Assembly (NCBI GenBank): GCA_936440205.1
Contig: OW387140.1
Coordinates: forward strand, 30,005,659-30,069,658
Source: Lepidonotus clava
Taxonomy: Eukaryota > Annelida > Polychaeta > Phyllodocida > Polynoidae
Direction of reading: 5' to 3'
DNA: 64,000 bases
The notes below the pieces were generated by a model, which saw nothing but the letters and a program-made list of their open reading frames with translations, was not told the DNA's origin and ran no database searches. Shown one piece after another: positions 45,501 through 55,248 of this stretch. The position numbers and the translations under genes are program-made. Within the stretch, counting starts at the first letter, position 1. Each line of letters starts with the position of its first letter.

Positions 45501-48500
45501 AACGAGTTCTGCTAACCTTGAGCTTCAAAATGTGGAAATCAACTCAATGAATAATTTCACTGTGAATTTGTGTTGAAACCGGATCTACAAATCTATTGAT
45601 ACTGTGTTGAATGTACCACGAGAGTCAAGGCCACCCCACCATGGTTTAACAAATATATCCAATCATCAAAATTGGGAGTTCATTATATTCATTTGGTTTG
45701 AGCTATGTCGTCCACCTCCTTAAACTCAAACACCTGACCGCCGTCGAATGTACTAATGGCTTAGTACTTTTAATACATTGTCATAATATATAATCCAACA
45801 AGGATCAGGCTTAGCAAGTCTACTTCTAGTCTACTCCTAGGAGAAATATCTTACGCTCCTAGCGCCACCTGTTAACCAGTATAAAAGGCGCTGCAAGGTA
45901 GGGAGCGAGCAGTTAGTGAGTTAGTTGGTTAGAAGAAACATGTTTAACCAAGGAGTTATACCTGGAGTAAGTACATCGACTCCATGTAACAGACTGGAGT
46001 TTACCAATATCCACTACCTCGGACATAGGATTGTGTTAGAGCTAAATGCTAGAATGGTCTAGAAGGCGTTGGAGCAACTCGTGTTCTAAATGTGGTTGAT
46101 TGCTGATAGGAGATGGGAGGTGGACTGATGAAGACTTATACATGGTGGCTTTGACTCGGGATGAGATGTTTATTGAATAAAACCCCTTTCATATTAAGAA
46201 GCTCCCTCATCGTTCATTTCTTTTGAACTATTGGGAAGTGAATGGACAAACTTTAAACGCGGTCTGAATTACTCAGACATTCTGGAAAGCAACTTACGAA
46301 GACTTGGATATACACGGATCTTACGCAGTCTTAAATCAAACATTAACAATAGTTCAATATGATAGATTAAAAAACGACCCGTATGCATCAGCAATACACA
46401 CGCTGAAATGCGTCGTACTTCCTAGAGATGTAATCTCAGTGGTAGATCGTACAGTCATTATGTGTACTGCAAATTGTGAGATGATGGTCTACCACTGGTC
46501 ATTGCAGATGATATGTTCTTTTGTATAATATTGATCTTATTCAGCTCATGTCGCCAAAAAACATTAAAACATATTTGCTTTACACCATTGTCAGCTGGGA
46601 CATTGTTCCAAGGATTTCTCCCATTGTCTTCAAGACTCTCCAAGTATCCCTCAGCTCAAGAATGATGGAGTAAGGGAATTCTTAGAGGTATTTGCATGCT
46701 ATGAAGATGTCTAGATAAACAGTGTTTTCGAGACCTCTATTATTTATGGCAGCAAAGTGCCTGCCTCACCTCCCTACCCTGAGCCCGCAGAACCTCCTGT
46801 TCGGCTGACCGGTTTTTGAGGGGTCTGTTATTGTGGCCTGTGGAGGAGAGTGAAACCTGCCTCTTCCAACGTGTCCCCCACTCTCCAGCGGACCACGCTG
46901 CCGAGTCTGAGTCATCCCTATAATGGGGCCATAAGTCACATGCTCCAGCCTCCCTGCATAACGCCAGCACTGTGTTTGTTTACCGCACTGTAAAACCTAT
47001 CATTTACTATTAAATATCACTGTTGGCTCTTCAAAAACTGTGTTGAAAATGTCAACGACGTAACTCGTAAATGACAGAAAAATAAAACGTACACGTAAAG
47101 GTATTCAAGATGAGTATTCTTTCTCTGGTCCAGTGTCCTGTATGATCAGTTGATAAGATACATTATTTGATGGATTATCACACCTACTACTACTACTATT
47201 AAGTTCTCTCTAAGAATGCCTTGGGTTATTTCGGGCTGTGCATCAACAAGGGGCATAAAAACACCACCTGTTCTCCAAGTCTTTGTGTTTAATAATCATG
47301 ATAATTTATTTGTATTTAGAAAGGAATGAATGGATGTCAATAATAATGTGGTCTCTTTTGTTATTTTACAGTGATGTCAAACAATTTCCTAGCTGTTCCC
47401 ATTACGGAAATTAAATTTCTTGGATCATATTATAGTGCATATACTCGGTAGCTTCTTTGGAACTGCATTGGTTTATCATTTTATGTGAATTGGCAGCGTT
47501 GTATAGAACCTTCACCATTTGTATTGTGCCATGCAGTATGCTATATTGCACATGCTTGAAGCGCCTGTTAGTGAGCGATAATACATAATATTCACGGTTC
47601 ACTTCTCCGCCTTTCAGGGGACAATGAGAGCGGTAAGACGACGCTGGTGGCCCGCCTCCAGGGGGCCGAGGACCCCAAGAAGGGCGCCGGCCTGGAGTAC
47701 CACTACATCGACGTCAAAGACGACTACAGAGACGGTTAGTAATAGTATGATGTACACATGTGTTAATATTATGATTGTCTACTATACTACTTCATGTAGT
47801 ACTATACTTTACAATCTCGGTGTCCTATCCTTAGTCATTTTTTGAGTAGTTCTTTGATTCATATTAGTTTGCAAGGATGCTGTTCTGGTGACTAGGAAAG
47901 TCAGTTATGTGGGTTACCCTAATCGTTTGGTCATTATCAAGAGATATTGGCCAAGGGATATTATTGAAATAAGAATGAGTTTGGCCAGCAGCATCATAAC
48001 TATTTTCCCCCTCAAATTGGTTTATAGCTATTATACAGCTGTAATATTGCATTGATATAGCTGTAAGATCCTTTAACAGTTTGAATGGAAAGGGCTATTT
48101 TGAGATTCTATAAGGCAATATGCTCATCGTCTATATCTATCCCAATTTCTGCATATCGTTTGTGATCTATTGAATGGAGTATCAATGTGAACGCTCGTGC
48201 TCTCCGTCCCTCCAGCGGAGCAACCTTAAAGTGATGAGTTCTGTGATGGGATCAGTGTGGCTATTGTTACATCAGTGTAAGTGGGTGCATTAGCCCAGTC
48301 GATAATCTATCGCATAAGCTGTATTGACGTGTGATAATAATCAACCGGAAACTAATTTGGGCAAGTAATCAAGCATTGGAGTTCATTTACTCTTAATCGT
48401 ATTGGATACTTTTCACTCTCGAGGTGTCCCTGCAACACCTGTTCTCGAAAATGGGGTTCAACCAAGCTGAGGGTGTAACAAAATATGCGATGCCGCACAT

Positions 48501-51500
48501 TCTCAAGTTTCCCATTGCATATCTTCATGCACGTGACATACAGGCTAAATACATAGGAGGGTCTCTAAAAAGTGTAGGTGTAACCATAGAGATACATAAG
48601 GTTACGTATATCTATGGTGTAACCAATTTCCTAAAGCAAAAAAAAAATCTCCTTGGCTCCCGGGTATAAAATTTATTGGTTTCAGATCTAGTTAGCATAT
48701 CAATATTTGTTCTTGGGAAACCTTGAGATCAAAATCAAAAAGCTATATTTGCAGCCTCTCTGTCTCTGCCGTCTCTGGACCACCTGTACCCCTTACATGT
48801 TAGTGCGTGCAGAGGCCGCTAGATGGCCACCAACTATTTCCGGTCCGCCCACGCGACCTTTACCAGAATCGGGACTTCATATTGATTGTCACTCTCCAAG
48901 CAGAGTGCATATCTAGCCATATTATCCCCGCTTCAATAGAGAGACCATCTGTTAGGAGAGTGCTAATCGCCCTAATAGTTATTACTGCTGGTCATGTTTG
49001 GCTGATTCCCTGCCTGCGAACGCGAAATCTTGTACGAGGTACAGCTGGTAGCTGGAAACCAGCGGAGATTGACCCCCTCCCACTCCGGGAGAGTAGCTCA
49101 GGTCACGTGACTGATGGAGCTGGTGTCGGTGACTGCCGGTAATTTGCATGTAGATGATTTGTTTGATTGGGAAACCAGCCAAACAACGGGCAAACCCAAA
49201 CTGGGCCAAACATGAATGAGTTAAAAGGTAATTGAAAATAACACTTGCCAACGATTGAACCATGTGCATTGGGAGATAGTGAGGATGATTGATTAAGTTT
49301 ATTGGCACACAATCATGAGGCTGGATGTAGTAAAAGCCATTGATGATTTGGTAATTTCTACTGAACAAATTAAACGTTTAATACAAACCATATTGGAAAT
49401 AAATTTGATGCACCCAGAGAAGGCTTACCACGAGTTGAGGGATGGATGGAGTGCACCCAATGACAACTCACACATTAAATTGCTTATGTATCGAGAGTAA
49501 CATCTCCATTAAGGAATTCCTGAACTGGGCAGATAGAAGAATCAGGTTATGGATGCAGCCATTGTGCAGAATATAAGACCAGGAGAATCGGACACCTAAG
49601 TCCTTATAGCCCCCAGTGATGATTAGAATTACAGGCCACGATGCCGGAGGGACTAATATGACCCAGACGTACTTAATACCCACCCCAACTCTCTGTATGA
49701 ATAGAGGACTAGAGGACTCGGTCCAATCCATTTTTGCAATATTATATAAATTATACCCGGCAGGGTAACTTGTATCGTTCAGCTGTTGAGAATTACAGAT
49801 TCATTGATTTTTTTTTGTTCATATCTTTGCCTTCCATTTTACCCACAAAGAAAGGAAAACGTAGAAATTCAAGGATTTATTGTTAATGAGATCCATCATT
49901 TCTTTATTATTTGTGGGCCCCAAGGCGCACAAATCTAGCCAGGGCAAGGAACGACAGTAAAAGCCGAGTCGTGACGTCACCACCGCCTATCTTTTACATA
50001 GGAAAAAAGCCTCAAACACACGATTTCTTCACCAAATTCGGAGGTATTTCTGACGGTGCTACGGCCTAAAAAAATATATCAGTATATGTCAAAACATCTC
50101 AACCTGTGAACTTAAGCGTAAGGGAAAGAAATATTCAGTATTAATACGTTTTCGAGGCCTTTTTCTGAGTCCGATTTTACAGAAAACCGCCTGCCAGCCT
50201 CTCTGGTCGGCGGGAAGGGAAGGACCGCCCCCTTCTCGGCCCGTCGACCAATCAGCGTTCTTCATTCGATCACGTGACTTTCGGCCTTGAACTTGTGAAT
50301 ATTTAATGAGGCGTCGACCAATCAGCGCCCTCCTCTCGATCACGTGACATCTCATTTGCATATCGCTGTCGGGGCCGTCGACCAATCAGCGTCCTCCTTT
50401 CGTACCACGTGACTACCCGGGTGCTTCGAGCAGGATGAAGAAGAACCCGGCCGCCATGCTGTCACCGACCTATGCACCCGTATTTCACCATGAAATCAGT
50501 CGTTCGAACCTTACTTATTGGTATACACAGATAGATTTCGACCCATAGCTAAGCCTCCCACTGTCCCAGAATCGAAAATAATGCGAAATAACGCGTCTAA
50601 ACGCGTAAATGCATCGCGCTGTTTTCTTGCAATCCTTCGCCTCCCCCGGTGACAGAGCCCAGACCGCCCCGCGCTGCCGGCGGGGACGGTTGGTTGTTAC
50701 TGGGGCTTGCGCCTTCTCCGCCTGGATTACGGCGGTATCTGATGCTTTCAATATATATATTTTGGACGTCTGGACCCCCTTAAACGCATACAACGCATTG
50801 ACAATTCATGCGGGAACTATGCGTTCGTATCGAAGGCAAAACATTGGATCAATCGGACACGTGGAGGCACTGTCACAACCCTGCTGTCAGACCGTCAACA
50901 TGGAGTCAAACCTTTCGCCGGGTTCTCTCCCTGCACGCCTGCATCGATACTATGAACTCAGAAAACCTGGATGACATTGGACTAAACCCAATAATTGTGG
51001 AGGATTTAAGCATTCGGAAGCATTCTATTATACAGGTAGGTACATATGATATATCTTTTCCAGCAGTTCAAATGATAGACTCAGATACGCTAGGCCTAAG
51101 GCTATGCCCCCTCCGACACTGTCAATGTATAATGGAGGCTCCGAAAGCAATTATTAATGATCCAAAGATTAAAAGATTTCAGAAATTGTCACTATAGTGT
51201 CATTTTTTCTTACCTACCATCAAAATATTCAATCTGAACTTTAATATGTCTAGGCCTAAGTCACTGTCATTCCCATTCAATGTTAAAACATAGCCGTCAC
51301 ACTGTCAATAAGTTCTCTGGTGCTGTCAGACCAAAATACTCGATAAATATTGAAACCTGGGCCCACAATGGCAAGCATATATGAAATATATGATGGCACG
51401 CTTCTTGTCTGTCATCATAATTGTGGCATATGCAATCAAACTGACGATAGTTTTTCTCTGGTTAAACAGAAACAGTCGACTTGTTTTCCGTTACGTGTGT

Positions 51501-53619
51501 TGGCTTCGTTACAAATAGTATCGTTATAAAGACATCCAGAGTTGACGTACACACACATTCATGATTTTGTTATGTGACATTGTAGGGTTAGACTTGCGGT
51601 TTATCCACCGTCTAAAATACAAAATCTCGGAGAACATTTGATACCCAAAAAAAGACAAAAGAGCATCTCCACAAATTAGCAATCAAAACGAATATTCAAA
51701 GCAGTGGCTGGGGAGTATACAATCCCAAGACAGAAACGTGAAGATTGAATTTCCATCTTTCTTTCTCTTTCTTTTTCTGTTTTTCCCCACTTTTTGCCTC
51801 AAGTGGAAAATAAACTTGTCTGTTACACGTCCATTCTTACTTCAATTCTACTGCCCATTTAATATTAGGAATGCTATAATATAAATCACGCCTCTCAGTC
51901 CAGACGTCACAGCTAGAATAGCTGGCGGCTAGAAGTCCTGGTCTCATCCCAATATTTGTGTGTACTGTGGCAGCTCATCCAACAGTCACATTAAACAAAT
52001 ACGGCCGTTTTACCCACTAGCCCTGCCCCGGTTACCTGTACAATAGTACACTGACTCCTGCCTTCTCATTGGCATTCACCAGGGGTCTTCACGTGTCCTC
52101 TTCCAAATCTGACTTTTTCTACGTTTTTGCCAAAAGAAGTTGTCCTTCTGCCAAATACTTTAGGGAAGGCCCCTGGCGGTTTTTATCAGCCTTTTATTTG
52201 TAGTGTGAAAAAACTCAGGTTGTATTGAAGGTCTTTGTCTTCTTTTATTTGTCCACCGGCTGGTCACACCTCCTAGGGTATAGCATACAGTTACAGAGCG
52301 GTATACCGTATACGGTTTAGTTTACAACAAGTCGGATTTCTGGAAAAGAGGCATGGGAAACACTTTACGCGGATTTTTAAGTAGAAGTCAGGAACCCAGC
52401 TGTTATAAACAATTTGGACCTTGGCTCAAGGTCAAACGTATATATTCAATGTTTGTCCCAAACCGATGATTTAGTGTGGTAAAAGTTTCATAGTTCAATG
52501 TTACAATATATGAAATTAAAGTTAGGTCTGATAATTTTATTTTTCAAACTTTACGGTTTCAATTAGAACAGGGTTTAAACAAAACAAAACCCAAAATCAA
52601 AATTGTTCAGATTTAGCAAGTCCAAATCGTTTGAAATAGCAGGGGGCTCCGACTACTACTCTAAATCGCGGCTTTAACTCAATTTTCGTGGAAATCTGAC
52701 TAGACTACTTCACTATGTACTTGTAAAAGAACAATGAGGGAGACAAATGATTTTTAAATCTATTATGTCATTATGATGCAGAGGGTTGTTATGGATAATA
52801 AGCTCCCCGTATGGGGGAGTTTGGCACTGACTGAAGAAAAACACGAGTTAGGAACTTTTAACTCTGTTTTCATGCCATAATTATGAAACCACAAATGGGA
52901 CCACTTTGACAAGGCCCGATGAACTCTGTTTATCTGGAATGCCCTGGGACATATCAACATGTATACATGTACAGGCCAGACCCGTTCTTTTACACAGTAA
53001 ATCTATACACCTATATATCGTAGGATTGTGGATTGGCCCTAGTCCCTGCAAATATAATGGCGAAAAAATAATCATGCAATATTACAGAACTTTCGTAGGA
53101 TGATTGCAAAATAATGGATATTTGTATATAGGTGAAACAATTTCGCGTCTTATATTTGAAAGTGATGAATTATATCATATTTGGAAGTCCGCCAATGCGT
53201 CAAGTTTGCCGAATGCACGTAATGTACTATTTCAAGAATATTTTTCCCAAACCGTTTTGTCTTAAGGTAGTACAGTTTGTCATCTTCAAAAGATTACCCC
53301 ATTATCGGCAGGCCATACAGTGTTTCAAACAGGTGCATTATAAATCAGAAACAAGTTTAAATAATTTCACAACTATTTTATTTTCCAGAGAGGACGCGGT
53401 GCGGAGTATGGATCCTGGACGGCGATCCCTACCACACAGGTCTTCTGCGGTTTGCACTGACCAAGGAAAGTTTCGCACATTCAGTTGTGGTCTTTGTAGT
53501 ATCCATGGCACAACCATGGGGCATCTTAGATCAACTCAAAAACTGGAGCACAATCCTCCAGGACCACATAGACCGACTGCGCATCCCCCATAACCAAATG
53601 GGAAGCTATGAAGAAAAGA
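30513..53619 (+). CDS. DYNC1LI: Cytoplasmic dynein light intermediate chain, N-terminal exons
   Basis: Four exons (30513-30592, 32794-32867, 47618-47734, 53389-53619) join in matching phases (2, 1, 1; the last ends in phase 1) and encode about 167 residues. The product is the light intermediate chain that binds the dynein heavy chain through a Ras-like G domain and links dynein to cargo adaptors. Diagnostic blocks: acidic DEDEDQNLW, then SILVLG, the P-loop GDNESGKTTL, LQGAEDPKKGAGLEYHYIDV and VWILDGDPYHTGLL. The P-loop and EDPKKG resemble the fly Dlic more than vertebrate paralogues. Introns are 2.2, 14.7 and 5.7 kb. Intron 2 holds the LTR element and intron 4 a solo LTR. The rest of the gene (the second half of the G domain and the adaptor-binding tail) was not found and probably lies beyond 64 kb. 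Confidence 0.92.
31551..32038. mobile_element. MITE with ATTCGCCCGATTG ends
   Basis: The left end ATTCGCCCGATTGGCG and the right end, read inverted as ATTCGCCCGATTGACG, pair. Further in, GGCGGAGAGCAG pairs with GGGGGAGAGCAG. About 490 bp, non-coding. The target duplication is short or absent (GGT on both sides at most). Confidence 0.65.
32445..32671. mobile_element. hAT-like fragment, word CCCGACC
   Basis: The ends CAGGTTTCA and TGAAACCTG are inverted repeats, followed inward on both sides by AAAAAATAG-like sequence. CCCGACTT, CCCGACCC and CCCGACCT recur inside. No matching target duplication, so it is older or rearranged. Confidence 0.5.
32794..32867 (+). CDS. DYNC1LI: DYNC1LI exon 2
   Basis: A CCCACAG acceptor completes TGG. 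It encodes SKLLNEVQSGSTTKLPSNK and SILVLG, then a GTAAGT donor splits the first Gly codon of the P-loop. Confidence 0.9.
33349..33754. mobile_element. hAT-like MITE, word TTTCCTACTTTT
   Basis: The ends CAGAGATGCCA and TGGCATCTCTG are inverted repeats, with an exact 6-bp target duplication CAGTTT (33343-33348, 33755-33760). TTTCCTACTTT recurs three times or more. A second word-repeat element (33442-33663) is inserted in its middle, so this is the older of the two. Confidence 0.8.
33442..33663. mobile_element. hAT-like MITE, word CCTGCCC
   Basis: The ends CAGGGCTCAACATTAAG and CTTAATGTTGAGCCCTG are perfect inverted repeats, with an exact 5-bp target duplication CCTGT. CCTGCC or its complement GGGCAGG recurs about seven times. 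Inserted inside the element at 33349-33754. Confidence 0.85.
34250..34535. mobile_element. hAT-like MITE, word AAATCTAGGGGCC
   Basis: The ends CAGGGGTGGACATAA and TTATGTCCACCCCTG are perfect inverted repeats, with a 5-bp target duplication TTTAT. AAATCTAGGGGCC recurs three times and CCAGTCGGGCC or a close variant three times. Confidence 0.85.
35171..35389. mobile_element. hAT-like MITE, word ATGCACCCGG
   Basis: The ends CAGTGTTCGAAATTAAGG and CTTAATTTCGAACACTG are inverted repeats, with a 5-bp target duplication TATGA. TGCACCCGG or its complement CCGGGTGCA recurs about six times on both strands. Confidence 0.85.
36177..36196 (+). repeat. Run of 20 G
   Basis: An uninterrupted G20 tract followed by CCTCC. 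Likely to form a G-quadruplex, and length-unstable. Assembly length here may be unreliable. Confidence 0.9.
38796..38981. mobile_element. hAT-like MITE, word TTCAGCC, decayed left end
   Basis: An exact 5-bp target duplication AGTAT flanks TGGCCTGGAAAACGAATG on the left and CATTATTTTCCAACCCTG on the right. TCAGCC recurs about four times. The word resembles that of the element at 3663. Confidence 0.65.
40113..40720 (+). repeat. 5' LTR
   Basis: 608 bp, TGTACTAATGG ... TAGTTCA. TATAAAAGG lies near 40243 and AATAAAACCCC near 40538, giving the plus orientation. It reads identical to the right LTR. Confidence 0.88.
43859..44548 (-). CDS. Antisense ORF inside the LTR element, SGNH-like?
   Basis: A 229-codon ORF on the strand opposite to the LTR element, with unusually high GC content for this window. 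It has hydrophobic strands (VAIFCSD, HTVVIFPW, DDILVVVCNILDALTW, ATLIIGTPSG), a Lys/Arg-rich helix (VNRVITKVSREVKRCNDW) and a C-terminal DGYSPSPRIVRRWARAL. The order of strands and that last block recall SGNH-hydrolase-like proteins carried by some retroelements, but the match is weak and I assign no activity. It is part of a virus-like fossil and may be cargo or an element accessory protein. Confidence 0.5.
   Translation of the reverse strand: MSHLTFDFFNPTTMVRVAIFCSDREAGVEGYPDLLLGDSDHTVVIFPWENATTAELSGHAFAHHVVFPDDILVVVCNILDALTWDPRLGLYLPLFTKSEAAAKFYAQTLNRAFYNLHSHPLPATLIIGTPSGFDAGRWQWTDSDESMQKWVNRVITKVSREVKRCNDWFGVPTVNTGRALHLVKTVADGTITVNNFRELEDGYSPSPRIVRRWARALGRFVARLPLAPR
45749..46356 (+). repeat. 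3' LTR
   Basis: The second copy of the 608-bp LTR, followed by ATAT matching the sequence before the 5' LTR. Confidence 0.88.
46357..47617 (+). other. DYNC1LI intron 2, right part
   Basis: No element or nested gene recognised. Only short chance ORFs. Confidence 0.5.
47618..47734 (+). CDS. DYNC1LI: DYNC1LI exon 3, P-loop
   Basis: A TTTCAG acceptor, 117 nt, donor GTTAGT. Encodes GDNESGKTTLVARLQG and EDPKKGAGLEYHYIDVKDDYRD. The GXXXXGKT motif is intact. The exon is much more GC-rich than its introns. Confidence 0.95.
47735..50220 (+). other. DYNC1LI intron 3, left part
   Basis: No exon, inverted repeat or RNA gene recognised. The ORFs at 48807-49142 and 48982-49368 overlap on opposite strands without domains and are taken as chance. 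Confidence 0.5.
50241..50425. promoter_or_regulatory. Intronic promoter-like cluster, three CCAAT/E-box units
   Basis: Three tandem units of 50-70 bp start at about 50241, 50311 and 50374. Each has GTCGACCAATCAGCG (a CCAAT box, NF-Y type) followed about 20 bases later by TCACGTGAC or CCACGTGAC (an E-box, USF/MiT type). The second unit is followed by an octamer ATTTGCAT. The block is GC- and CpG-rich in an AT-rich intron. It resembles a TATA-less promoter. Direction is not settled. Confidence 0.55.
50435..51034 (+). other. Possible novel transcript start and first exon
   Basis: Just past the CCAAT/E-box cluster is a short ORF starting MKKNPAAMLSPTYAP (50435-50548). Further on, an open stretch within 50808-51034 ends in MNSENLDDIGLNPIIVEDLS and HSIIQ and meets a GTAGGT donor at 51035. 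The phase does not fit DYNC1LI exon 4, so it is not a simple alternative first exon of that gene. No family recognised. Confidence 0.25.
51035..53388 (+). other. DYNC1LI intron 3, right part
   Basis: Nothing recognised apart from AT-rich sequence and short chance ORFs. Confidence 0.5.
53389..53619 (+). CDS. DYNC1LI: DYNC1LI exon 4
   Basis: A TTTTCCAG acceptor, 231 nt, donor GTAAGT. Encodes RTRCGVWILDGDPYH, then AHSVVVFVVSMAQPWGIL and a helix ending QMGSYEEK. The VSMAQPW block is typical of the family. Confidence 0.93.
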
Positions 53620-54017
53620 GTAAGTTTCAATTTATTTACATTGTTGTCCCCACCTAACAACCCCCCTTCCCTACCCACCGAAAAAAAACACATACACACA
53701 AAAAAAAAAACAAATAAGTATGTTTCTAATTGCAGTTATTAGGGCGTCATCATCGACTTAGCCTATACTTTTATGACGTAATGAAATAAATCAAAGGCGG
53801 ACCAGTCCATTGTCCTATATAAAACTCATCGTCCTTTAACATCGGAGTTCTAAAGCAGTTATGATCATCAAAGTCGTCAAGTAGAAGTGATAAAGATGTA
53901 AAGACGGCCGAATCTGTGTAGAGAGATAAGCAATGTACAGACAGACTTGTGTTTCTTGTCCTCCAAGTCCTTCAAGACCCTCACACACACATCACAAAGC
54001 AAACGAAATAGTAGTTC

Positions 54018-54659
54018 TGAACTATTGTTAATGTTTGATTTAAGACTGCGTAAGATTCGTGTATATCCAAGTCTTCGTGAGTTGCTTTCCAGAATGCCTG
54101 AGTAATTCAGACCGCGTTTAAAGTTTGTCCATTCACTTCCCAATAGTTCAAAAGAAATGAACGATGAGGGAGCTTCTTAATATGAAAGGGTTTTTATTCA
54201 ATAAACATCTCATCCCGAGTCAAAGCCACCATGTATAAGTCTTCATCAGTCCACCTCCCATCTCCTATCAGCAATCAACCACATTTAGAACACGAGTTGC
54301 TCCAACGCCTTCTAGACCATTCTAGTATTCAGCTCTAACACAATCCTATGTCCGAGGTAGTGGATATTGGTAAACTCCAGTCTGTTACACGGAGTCGATG
54401 TACTTACTCCAGGTATAACTCCTTGGTTAAACATATTTAGCTGATGTTCTCACTAAACTAAGTGACTACTAACTTCTAACCAACTAACTCACTAACTCCT
54501 CGCTCCCTACCTTGCAGCGCCTTTTATACTGGTTAACAGGTGGCGCTAGGAGCGTAAGATATTTCTCCTAGAAGTAGACTAGAAGTAGACTTGCTAAGCC
54601 TGATCCTTGTTGGATTATATATTATGCCAATATATTAAAAGTACTAAGCCATTAGTACA
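54018..54659 (-). mobile_element. Solo LTR of the 40.1-kb element family
   Basis: On the minus strand it matches the 608-bp LTR over its length with scattered differences and about 35 extra bases in one place. Ends TG...CA, with a 4-bp target duplication GTTC. No interior, so it was left by LTR-LTR recombination. Older than the full element. It lies in intron 4 of DYNC1LI, antisense. Confidence 0.88.
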
Positions 54660-54934
54660 GTTCTAGCCAGAGAGCGCTTTGATGCACATGTCCCGCGGAA
54701 TCTCATGGAGTTTGAATAGGTTGTCTGGCAAGATTACTTTCTGTCACCGAGGCCTGTATGTCTCAGGGACAACTTTACAATGCACATGTTGTCCCCAAGT
54801 TCTGAAATGACTGTCATTGGTGTGCTATAATGCATATCATTTAGAAACCAGTTACACTGTTCCCTGCACATACATTTAAAAGTCTCCAATTGTTGTGTGT
54901 TTCACTTCAGTTATGTATTCTAAAAATGTAATGA

Positions 54935-55248
54935 CAGGGTGCCCACGCAAGTCTTAAAAGGGTCTTAAATTGATTTTCTCAAATTTAAGGCCTTAAAAAG
55001 GTCTTAAATTTCGCATTATTCTTGGAGGAGGTCTTAAAAAGGTCATAAATTGGATCTGATTTGAAAATGAAAATCAAATGACAGTTCAGCAAAATACTGC
55101 ACTTTTGTTGAGCGTTTATACATTGAAAGCTCATCTGAATAGCTTTTTCTATACATGTGGCAAATTGGTCTTAAATTTGTCAAATTGTGGTCTTAAATAG
55201 GTCTTAAAAAGGTCTTAAATTGATTTCTGAAAAAGCGTGGGCACCCTG
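54935..55248. mobile_element. hAT-like MITE, word GGTCTTAAATT
   Basis: The ends CAGGGTGCCCACGC and GCGTGGGCACCCTG are perfect inverted repeats, with an exact 5-bp target duplication AATGA. GTCTTAAA or a near variant recurs about eight times, mostly on one strand. Confidence 0.87.

Larger units (their letters stand above)
40113..46356 (+). mobile_element. Non-autonomous LTR retrotransposon, young
   Basis: Two 608-bp direct repeats (TG...CA ends) read as identical and flank a 5.0-kb interior. A 4-bp target duplication ATAT fits Gypsy-type integration. TGGTGGAGAACCCGGG right after the left LTR (40724) is a good primer binding site. No clear polypurine tract precedes the right LTR, where GACCGCCGTCG recurs as it does twice near the left end. 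The interior carries no recognisable gag or pol, so it is a LARD-like or otherwise non-autonomous element. It looks whole at its ends and recent. It lies in intron 2 of DYNC1LI, same strand. The only sizeable ORF is antisense. Confidence 0.85.

Noticed and set aside
48807-49368. Paired ORFs of 111 and 128 codons
   Set aside because: They lie on opposite strands of the same intron DNA, with no recognisable motif or splice context.
53132-53593. 153-codon plus-strand ORF
   Set aside because: It overlaps DYNC1LI exon 4 in the wrong frame. The correct frame gives VWILDGDPYHTGLL.
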